Program-made: the position numbers and the translations under genes
Assembly (NCBI RefSeq): GCF_014839805.1
Contig: NC_051123.1
Location: forward strand, 13,188,727-13,252,726
Source of the DNA: Manduca sexta
Lineage: Eukaryota; Arthropoda; Insecta; Lepidoptera; Sphingidae
Reading direction: 5' to 3'
DNA length: 64,000 bases
Part shown: positions 1 to 64,000 of the stretch, one piece after another
Layout: every line of letters begins with the position of its first letter
Numbering within the stretch: position 1 is the stretch's first letter
The notes under the pieces: generated by a model
Told to the model about the DNA's origin: nothing
Databases searched by the model: none
Seen by the model: only the letters and a program-made list of their open reading frames with translations

Positions 1-854
1 CTATACACACGGGTTAGGTTTTATCGCTGGTGAGGTTAACTATAGCTAATCATACTGAAATTATAAGATGTTAACCGAAGATTGAGCAATGTTTCAAGGA
101 ATAAGGCCACAGTGACTACTGGCACATGGACGTTTGTCGACCTCAACTAAGGACCTTTAGGGCTCAACTGGGATTTTACACCATCCGCAATTACATGAGT
201 TGACTCGTGCGATAATGATAATGAATGTTACGTGTAATGAAAATGAAACCTTTTTCAACGTGAATATAGTCTATTTTTAAACAAAACTGTTAAAACACAC
301 AGTGGAATCGATTGTACCAGTGAGTTGACACTCGGTTATTTGTGTGTTAGTTCATCACTTAACACATCACACAATCCGGTACCTTTAGGCTTCGTCTGGC
401 TCATATGTCTCTGTGGTGACACAAAACTGACATTAATATCATTGGACATAAGATTTAAAATTACTTAGCTAGAATAACCTCATATTTTTTGCATTAGCTG
501 ATCCTATGGCCATTGGGATGAGCTGAGACCAATCTAGTTTTATGTCGATATTTCTGTGCCTTCATATTGTGACGAAGTATTTTTTTAAAATCACACTGGG
601 AAATTTAAGCAATCGTGAATTTGTAGGAACATACATCTTGATCGTTACAATTTTAAACGATTTTCAAATGCGATTCATTAACGTTGTTGTTTTTATGTAT
701 TATGACAAAACTTAAAAACGCGACGATCCCGTGGAACGTTTGTTTATATTTTGTGCGATCCTGTACGTGTGCTGTACGTGTGCTGCGTGTGTGTGCGTGT
801 GTGTGCGTGTGCGTGTGCGTGTGTGTGTGCGCGTGCGCGTGCGCGGGTGTGGAC
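1..854. other. PP1 3' UTR and downstream sequence
   Basis: Sequence following the PP1 stop on the minus strand. I see no AATAAA or ATTAAA on the minus strand in this stretch, so the transcript end may lie outside the window or use a variant signal. Apart from the TG tract at 764-846 no feature is recognised. Confidence 0.4.
764..846. repeat. (TG)n/(CG) imperfect microsatellite
   Basis: An alternating TG tract with CG interruptions, beginning nine bases beyond the PP1 stop codon. It would be transcribed as a CA-rich stretch at the start of the PP1 3' UTR. Open frames across it are artefacts of the repeat. Confidence 0.9.
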
Positions 855-58381
<57,527 letters not shown>

Positions 58382-59239
58382 TTGATATAATGTTTGTGCA
58401 CGGAATATGACTAAACAGAATAAGCAAAGGAGGAAAGATTGTGAAGATTTTTGCCGATTTATGGAAGGTACAACCTATTTCAATTCTCGGCTAAAATGAT
58501 TTTCAATGGCGGAGACATCACTCACACACACACTGACAAGTGAAATACACTCCAAATGTTGCCAGTCTAAATACATCTGCACTCCAATGTACAATCCGAA
58601 AATTGTTTAAAAAAACCGTTACATTAGAAATTTAATTTGACAAATTAAACCAAAATAAATAGTAAGTAACTTTAATTTGGAAGATTTTTGATTACCTGAA
58701 TTTTTATTCTTTTTTTGTGTTGTATCTGCTACTATTCCTCGACATTGGCAAAATTACCGATAAATAAACAACGAAAGAAAAAAAAATTGATTGAATTTGC
58801 TATTTTGACCTTTAATTCAACACACACGACTAACGTAGTGTTATATTCTCTTTGGATTGTACATACTGTAAAATTTCTTATGCGTCGGTAGGTATATCTA
58901 TAACAAAAAATATGAATTTTAATTGGTAAAAATATTCAGTAGTAGTAATTTAGCAATTTGAAACAAAAGTCAACTGGCCAACATTAAAATGTTGTCGATA
59001 ATTGTTTTACCAAAATTTTGGGTACTCTTAATTTTATGGAAACACCAAAGACACACGTGTTGCCAGAATAATATTATAATTTCTACCATTTTGTAAGGAC
59101 GCCATACATGTAACCATATTATTTATTTATCATATTACCTATTTATTTTTATGTAAATAAAATCAAATGTATAATAAAACAATAATTTATTACCGAATTT
59201 TATAATTTAAAATTACACAATAAATGTCAGATAAATTTA
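58382..59239. promoter_or_regulatory. Intergenic region holding the PP1 promoter
   Basis: 858 bp separate the ODAD1-like stop codon from the PP1 start codon on the same strand, so it must hold the 3' UTR end of one gene and the promoter and 5' UTR of the other. An arthropod initiator-like TCAGT on the minus strand (58532-58536) would give a 5' UTR of about 150 nt. No TATA box is evident. The transcription start is inference only. Confidence 0.4.
59186..59191 (-). terminator. Polyadenylation signal of ODAD1-like gene
   Basis: AATAAA on the minus strand, about 50 bases after the predicted stop. Another AATAAA (59236-59241) overlaps the stop codon itself and is probably too close to be the main signal. 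Confidence 0.45.
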
Positions 59240-59273
59240 TTAGTCCTTCTTACCCCTGTATGGGTGTCGTTTT
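59240..59273 (-). CDS. CCDC63: ODAD1-like exon 12 (residues 539-549 and stop)
   Basis: The acceptor is TTCTTCACAG (59274-59275). In the frame set by donor 59356 it encodes KRHPYRGKKD and stop TAA (59240-59242). An AATAAA overlaps the stop and another lies 49 bases on. The exon is short, so support is moderate: it rests on the acceptor, the basic peptide and the nearby polyadenylation signal. Confidence 0.5.
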
Positions 59274-62200
59274 CTGTGAAGAAAAAATGAAATAAGTTGT
59301 AATTTGGTCTTATTGTTAAGTACATAGTTTTTAAAATTTAATCATATCATACGTACGCTGGTATAGTCAGAGTGAATATTCCGAACTTCGTATTGATATC
59401 TTCGAGACGGAAAATTCCTTCGACATATTCTTTGTCGGCGGGTATGGCAGGGGTTTCAAAAACAAGGTTCATGATGTAATCCTCAACACAACTGTAATAA
59501 TAAATAGATTTTACTAAGATGAGATAAACGCGTAAACTCAGCAAGACACAGGTTTGTTTTATTTCTACCTGTTACATACACCTTTGTGGATATATGCTTT
59601 ATGTTTCATAATAAATAAAATATATTGACATACATTTTTTATATGATATACATTACTACACTTTACTCAGAATTGTAAAGCCATACAGGCAAGTTACAAA
59701 ATATGAAAACCTGTCGCCATCTTGTGGCACTAAAGTAAAATGATGCATATTTTTTTACTAATTTTATGCCATCTAGTGACAATTGAACTAAATTCTTGAT
59801 AAACTCACTAAGCGCAAGGTTGGTACGGGACCAATTTTTCAATCTTGTTCGGTCGCAGTGTTTCCACATAAGGGTCCGCCACTAGTTTAGCAGCAGGAGG
59901 CGCTGCCGGCCCTTTACGAGCTTTCGGCGTTGGCGCTGGAGGCTGAAAAATAAAAACTGACACTGCATTTTTCTGCTAGTCAATATAAATGAATCTATGT
60001 AGTATTTACATTCTACACATTATCCTTATGCTAACACGATTTGAGGCAAGTAAAATACAATCTCACGTAATATATTAAAGTAAATTATATTACTTAGCTA
60101 AACAAAAAAAAAAATACGAACTTTAGCGACATAAAACATTTGTAAGTAGTTCGTTACAATATTCTATGATATTTTAATATCAAACCTTCACGGCTCCATA
60201 AGCGACCTCTATGAGGCTCTTGACCTCAGTCTCCAGTATGCGCAAGAACTTGGGCACGTTCCACTTGGTCACTTCCTTGTGGTTGCCCAGTAGGCTAAGT
60301 AAAGGAGTGCAGTCACACCGAGCCAGTCTGATAGATGGACAGCAATAATAAAGACATGTTACTTTTGATATTGCAGCACAAGTTTAGGAAACGATGGATC
60401 AGCTGATGCTATATGAAATATGTGCGGTCGGCGCCAAATGTATTGATTACGTTTTAATATTAAACTTATAAATACATTTGGTATGTATCTACTTACTTAT
60501 ATGCATTTATTTGAACCTGGATGTATTTTCCTATCTTCCGAAAATTATTCTCCTCGAATACGTCAACTATGCTATTTTATAATAGACTGTTGTCATATCA
60601 TTGTTATAAGTAATGATCATTATTTACCTGACCAACTCGTCGATTCCCCTCAAAACCTTGACAATGGTCGCATCAGCAGTGGTGTTCAACTCCAGTTTGT
60701 TCGCACAGCGCGCTCGCTGCGCTTCCAGTTCGCGCGTGACCTGAGCTAGGCGCTTGTCCTGCTTCTCTTCACGGGCTTCGTTTATGTCGCGTTGGTCCAC
60801 TGAGAAAATAGACAAATATACTCGTTCAAGGTGTTTCTTATAGCCAAGCAGCATCGTTACATTACGTTTTCGGTAGTCATTATGAAATCTAACACCTAAC
60901 GTCTTAAAACGTCATGTACAGGTTTGTAATTTAGTCCTAGGCGACATTATTTAGGTAAGCGACTTATTAGTCTTGTTATTTGAATATTTTATATCTATAT
61001 TAAAGAGGCACAAAATCTATAGTTCAACTAAGCTCTATATTTGTATCTTAAGTATGGAAAACTATAAAGGTCTTCGGATCCCACAAAATCCATCTAAGAC
61101 TCACGAATTCTCTGTCGCAACAGCTCAAGATCTCTCCGCATAATAATAGACTCTTGCAGCACCTCACAGAGCAGCACGAAGCAAGAGAAGTTCTCGATCT
61201 CAGTGATGTTGAAACGGTTTATGATCGTGGCTGCGCGATCTAGACCGGCATAGCTCTAGAGAGAAGTAAAGATATTAAGTAAGCATATTTTAAGGCAAAA
61301 AATAAACCGTGTTGTATATTTCTGTTGTGAATAGAGCAGCACTGTAGTGATAAACAGGTGACCAACACACTGTAGTCCCTCATTCGCTTTGTAGATTCTC
61401 TTTTTTTTAACGAGCATTACAAAATGACCTTACCGCATCTGAAGTTTCCGAGTTTTAATTAGTACCTATTGCGTTAAGGCCTTAGTGAATGACCTAGAAT
61501 ACCTTGATAATTTTTTATAGATTCTCCTTTAAAGAAGAAGTAAAATACTTCAAGTTAGAAATATATTGAGCAAGTCACTACTAACAAAGATCTCTTCAAG
61601 TAAGGCATCGTGTCTTTGTATCTCATGCTCGCAGCGCTGTATCTCCTCCAATCTCTTTATCTCCTCTTTCTCGTCAGCCTCGCAGATTCTTCGAGAGCCT
61701 TTCACACGTAGAAATTCCTCCAATTTTGCTAAATGGTTCAGTTCTCCTTCGTACGTTTGCATTTCCTTGATAAAGTATAATTAAGAATTTAATTAATAGA
61801 TCTGACAATGTTACATGCTGATTTAGTTTAAGGAGAACCCAAAGCTATGTATTAAATATCTATTGTTCTTTCCATAAACTTTATTATTAATTGGTTACAT
61901 CGTGACACAAAAATGTATATGCACACTTTATAGGTATTAACATCTTTCTTTCTATGTTGACTAGTATATTTACCAATAAATTAGCAAATAGCAATAACCT
62001 AACGCTTATGATTATTTACAGGTTTAAGATGTTAGATACCGATATATCCCTATTGAGTTGGAACAATCCCTTCCATTTAAGTGCTTCCAGCTTCCTGCAG
62101 CATTCGTCGCGGTCTCCGAACGCGACGGCTGCGATCTCGAAGATGTCCATCAGGTACTCCTTGCCCTGCACCAGTTTGCCGATAGTCCGGTTCCATTGGA

Positions 62201-63840
62201 TGTTGAAGTCATTTCTTTGCAACGTGGAAATTTAAAATTATTTATAATCCTTAGGCAAGAATATGAAGGCGCTAGATGGTTACCTACAAAACTAGTGGTG
62301 ATAAACCATACTAGCTAATGTAGATAATATAAAAATGGTTACCTTTCAACGAGGAGCCTATGTATCTCCTCTCTCAACTTCTTGTTGTCCGAGTTGACAA
62401 GGCAAAACCGCTTGGTGGCGAGATCTAACCGGTTCTCCATACGGCGGAGACGATTAGCAGCGTTTTCTATCATAGCTAATTCCTAAATTCAGAATAACAA
62501 CTTATACCTTGCGTTTTAAATGATATTTCATTAATACAAAAATATACTGCATCTGATGCTAAACGTGATGTAACATGTGATATTGTTGAACAAAGAGAGA
62601 TTGGAGCCCTCGACAGTTGGTAGAAGCTGGGCTATGTTATTAGAGACGTACTACATGAATTATCATGGAAGGATTTTCAGCATATTTTTACGGTCATTTA
62701 CTAGAATAATTCTACCAATCTATATAATTGTGTTCAAATTTATCATACATCTCCTTCAGTCGGCACTCTCTTTAGCAATTCAACGAGTTGCTTCTGCGCT
62801 AAATAGTTGAGGCAGTCCAGCTCGGCTTGCTGCGCCTTCTCATCTCTCAGCACCGACTCTAGATGCTCGTACTCCACTATGCACTTGCGCGTGCCATCCT
62901 TCACGAGGTTGTCGCGGAACGCGTGCTGGCCTTTGCTCGCGAGCTGAATATTTTTTTATAAGTAACATTTTGTTTTAATTAATACTGGTATCCATTGGCC
63001 TTGGATCCTGAAGTATGTAAATAGGTCTATATAGACCCTATTAATTATGTAACCTAAATGATAACAAATTATAATAACTCTGGCAACTTTTAAAAGATTT
63101 AAAATATTATTTTTAATGTGGCATGTCTTTATTCTACTAACATTGATACAGAGCAGCGTCTCCTTGAGTTCGTTGGCGAGGATGCCCAGCTGCTTCTCCT
63201 GCGGCGCCAGCTGCGGGATGCCGCCGGCGCGTTTCTCCACGCTGCACATCGGTGCCAGCTTTTGGAACTAGCTCGTACAACAAATACATTTCATAGTTGT
63301 AGTAAATTTACTTCTATATCATATTTAGAGGAAATTAAAACGGTTTTGTTTAGATTTTTCGCTTTCTGAATGTTGTAGCTTTATTACTTAAGCTTGTAAA
63401 TTACAGAATGAACTAAGCAAGTGCACCAGCAATTCAAACGGCTATTAGTGATATTTACCGCGTGATCTAGCAGAGGGCTAACCTTTGTCGGCCAATCCCA
63501 AACAAGTCAATTGTTTTACCCGAGAAATAGCATTTGAAAGACCACATTAAGCTCAAGAATGATACTAAGGAATCAATTATAGCTGGGTATGAAAGATTTA
63601 TTTAATTAGTTTCCCAATATCTTCTTCTTGACAAGAGAATCAAATGCGTAACCTCTGAATCAGTGCAAATAGGAAAGCATGGGACGAAGAGATATAAACT
63701 TATTAGTTTTTTGTAAATGTTATAATGACAGATATAAAAAATATTAGATGTCTGAAAATAATTATTGACCTTACCGTTCGCTGAACATTGCTGAGTTCAG
63801 CCTCAGGGTCCACAACCTTCTGCTCCACTTGAGTCGGCAT
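59240..63840 (-). CDS. CCDC63: Outer dynein arm docking complex coiled-coil protein, CCDC63/CCDC114 (ODAD1) family, 12 exons
   Basis: Twelve exons with matching phases join into 1650 nt (549 residues), close to the usual CCDC63 length. The core pattern is recognisable: EKAQQAELD (~101), NRLRRMENRLDLATKRF (~139), DNKKLREEIHRLLVERNDF, then AFGDRDE and HLAKLEEFLRVK. Much of residues 65-400 is heptad-like and charged, as expected of a coiled coil. Family members dock outer dynein arms to axonemal doublet microtubules with ODAD2-4 partners. In an insect the likely sites are the sperm flagellum and chordotonal cilia. A PPAPTPKARKGPAAPPAA linker near 450 precedes a short C-terminal segment. The gene lies upstream of PP1 on the same strand, 860 bp apart. 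Which paralogue (CCDC63 or CCDC114) cannot be settled by eye, and the splice choice at the last intron is open. Confidence 0.82.
59357..59491 (-). CDS. CCDC63: ODAD1-like exon 11 (residues 494-539)
   Basis: The acceptor is TTATTATTACAG (59492-59493). The exon reads CVEDYIMNLVFETPAIPADK, then EYVEGIFRLEDINTKFGIF and TLTIPA. Three ends are possible within ten bases: donor GTACGT at 59356 (used here), donor GTATGA at 59352, or read-through to TGA at 59347. The first gives a basic C-terminus through exon 12. Confidence 0.65.
59809..59942 (-). CDS. CCDC63: ODAD1-like exon 10 (residues 450-494)
   Basis: The acceptor is TTTTTCAG (59943-59944) and the donor GTGAGT (59808-59803). It encodes a low-complexity Pro/Ala/Lys linker, PPAPTPKARKGPAAPPAA, then KLVADPYVETLRPNKIEKL. 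A TAG stop would follow in frame if the intron were retained; the consensus GTGAGT overlaps it. Splicing gives Tyr494. Confidence 0.75.
60186..60327 (-). CDS. CCDC63: ODAD1-like exon 9 (residues 402-449)
   Basis: The acceptor is CATCTATCAG (60328-60329) and the donor GTTTGA (60185-60180). The exon reads LARCDCTPLLSLLGNHKEV, TKWNVPKFLRILETEVKSL and IEVAYGAVK. The 'CDxxxLLxLLG..V...N...FLxIxExR/K' pattern is typical of the distal part of the family. It ends phase 0. Confidence 0.83.
60628..60799 (-). CDS. CCDC63: ODAD1-like exon 8 (residues 345-402)
   Basis: The acceptor is TTTTCTCAG (60800-60801) and the donor GTAAAT (60627-60622). The exon carries a highly charged coil: LDQRDINEAREEKQDKRLAQ, then ELEAQRARCANKLEL and ATIVKVLRGIDELV. 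It ends two bases into an Arg codon. GC content is well above the flanking introns. Confidence 0.82.
61105..61255 (-). CDS. CCDC63: ODAD1-like exon 7 (residues 295-345)
   Basis: The acceptor is CTTCTCTCTAG (61256-61257) and the donor GTGAGT (61104-61099). The exon reads SYAGLDRAATIINRF, NITEIENFSCFVLLCEVLQE and MRRDLELLRQRI. The 'EEExNFxxFxxVxELxxE' pattern of the family is visible as ITEIENFSCFVLLCEVLQE. It ends one base into codon 345. Confidence 0.82.
61586..61765 (-). CDS. CCDC63: ODAD1-like exon 6 (residues 235-294)
   Basis: The exon starts after TTTATCAAG (61766-61768) with EMQTYEGELNHLAKLEEFL, then RVKGSRR and a Glu-rich coil EADEKEEIKRLEEIQR. It ends phase 0 at donor GTTAGT (61585-61580). 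The HLxxLxEFLxxK pattern matches the family's 'HLxRLxxF' segment. The acceptor is AAG, not CAG. Confidence 0.8.
62040..62214 (-). CDS. CCDC63: ODAD1-like exon 5 (residues 176-234)
   Basis: The acceptor is GTTGCAAAG at 62215-62216. The exon reads NDFNIQWNRTIGKLVQGKEY, MDIFEIAAVAFGDRDE and KLEALKWKG. It ends phase 0 at donor GTATCT (62039-62034). The IxEIAxxAFxxRDE pattern fits the family. The whole segment stays open through the exon. Confidence 0.83.
62343..62482 (-). CDS. CCDC63: ODAD1-like exon 4 (residues 130-176)
   Basis: The acceptor is GAATTTAG at 62483-62484 and the donor GTAACC at 62342-62337. The exon encodes ELAMIENAANRLRRMENRLD then LATKRF and DNKKLREEIHRLLVE. The RLRRMENRLD..KF/RF core is the most diagnostic part of the CCDC63/CCDC114 family. 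It ends two bases into an Arg codon completed by exon 5. Confidence 0.85.
62749..62943 (-). CDS. CCDC63: ODAD1-like exon 3 (residues 65-129)
   Basis: The acceptor is ATATTCAG at 62944-62945. The exon reads LASKGQHAFRDNLVKDGTRK, IVEYEHLESVLRDEKAQQ and AELDCLNYLAQK, a strong coiled-coil pattern. It is ended at donor GTATGA (62748-62743) to stay phase 0 with exon 4. The last residues KRVPTEGD look less coil-like. A different frame there (ECRLKEMYDKF) looks more natural, hinting at a small indel or different splice. Confidence 0.72.
63142..63267 (-). CDS. CCDC63: ODAD1-like exon 2 (residues 23-64)
   Basis: The exon reads FQKLAPMCSVEKRAGG, then PQEKQLGILANELKETLLC, ending phase 0 at donor GTTAGT (63141-63136). 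Two acceptors are in frame: CTAG before 63267, chosen because it gives QRTFQK as in the family's QRxF/Y pattern, and AAAAG before 63258. Both have poor pyrimidine tracts, so the exact start is uncertain by three codons. Confidence 0.65.
63775..63840 (-). CDS. CCDC63: ODAD1-like exon 1 (residues 1-22)
   Basis: The exon reads MPTQVEQKVVDPEAELSNVQ then RT, and ends phase 0 at donor GTAAGG (63774-63769). Family members begin their conserved part with a similar 'AELxxLQR' stretch. The ATG is 63838-63840. Eleven bases upstream is an acceptor-like TTTATTTTTAG (63852-63853), so a 5' UTR intron is possible. Confidence 0.75.
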
Positions 63841-64000
63841 GTTAAAGATAACTAAAAATAAACAAATAAAATATTTGTGTATACAACTATTCTTCAATAT
63901 TCATGAAATTTTATGACAAATCTGTTTGAGATTGTTTTGTTTGAACATTGCATCTTCTTTTTAAAAAATAATATTGAAAGAGTATTTATGATATGCACAC
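63841..64000. other. Upstream flank of ODAD1-like gene, possible 5' UTR intron
   Basis: An acceptor-like TTTATTTTTAG sits on the minus strand just before the ATG (AG at 63852-63853), so the first coding exon may begin at 63851 after a 5' UTR intron. The promoter would then lie outside the window. Nothing else is seen here. Confidence 0.3.

Noticed and set aside
62016..62318. Open frames on the + strand at 61566-61784, 61954-62235, 62058-62318 and 63118-63369
   Set aside because: Antisense shadows of ODAD1-like coding exons.

Overview
The window is animal nuclear DNA, AT-rich, with small exons and long repeat-filled introns. The repeats point to a moth or butterfly (Lepidoptera): tRNA-headed SINE copies ending in a 'cagggctgata' tail, a second tRNA-headed SINE family, and the interspersed element with the 'cttgccgttcgcctgatgg' motif are all types I associate with lepidopteran genomes. 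That assignment is recognition from memory, not a database result. There is no prokaryotic, plasmid or viral gene, and no CRISPR array.

Two protein-coding genes can be supported, both on the minus strand. From about 58.4 kb down to 0.86 kb lies a complete type-1 serine/threonine phosphatase catalytic subunit (PP1 alpha class). It has seven coding exons spread over 57.5 kb, including one intron of about 29.8 kb. All metal-binding and catalytic motifs are present, and the expected product is 328 residues. From 63.8 to 59.2 kb lies a compact 12-exon gene for a 549-residue coiled-coil protein of the CCDC63/CCDC114 (ODAD1) family, which docks outer dynein arms on axonemes. The two genes run head-to-tail with about 860 bp between them. 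Nothing suggests a shared pathway.

The most striking structure is technical. Positions 38173-47425 and 47926-57172 are the same ~9.25 kb segment, near-identical, separated by exactly 500 N. The copy boundaries coincide with the gap edges, which is the signature of two overlapping contigs (or two haplotypes) placed end to end. As a result PP1 exon 3 appears twice. Both copies also lack one C in a CCC run, which breaks the PP1 reading frame in an otherwise intact gene.

Layout: 1-854, sequence downstream of PP1 with a (TG)n tract; 855-4119, PP1 exons 7, 6 and 5 with two SINEs between them; 4120-33884, giant intron 4 with MITEs, SINEs, an unexplained long open frame (8320-9225), a palindromic double E-box (7398-7419) and a CRE plus X-box motif cluster (26621-26719); a transposon cluster at 31.6-33.1 kb; 33885-33973, PP1 exon 4; 33974-38172, intron; 38173-57172, duplicated segment with gap and the two exon 3 copies; 58041-58381, PP1 exons 2 and 1; 59240-63840, ODAD1-like gene; 63841-64000, its upstream flank.

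I found no convincing previously undescribed biological system. The items most worth checking are the false duplication and shared frameshift, the paired GTNNGT tandem splice donors in PP1, the alternative 3' ends of the ODAD1-like gene, the X-box/CRE cluster and the long open frame at 8.3-9.2 kb.
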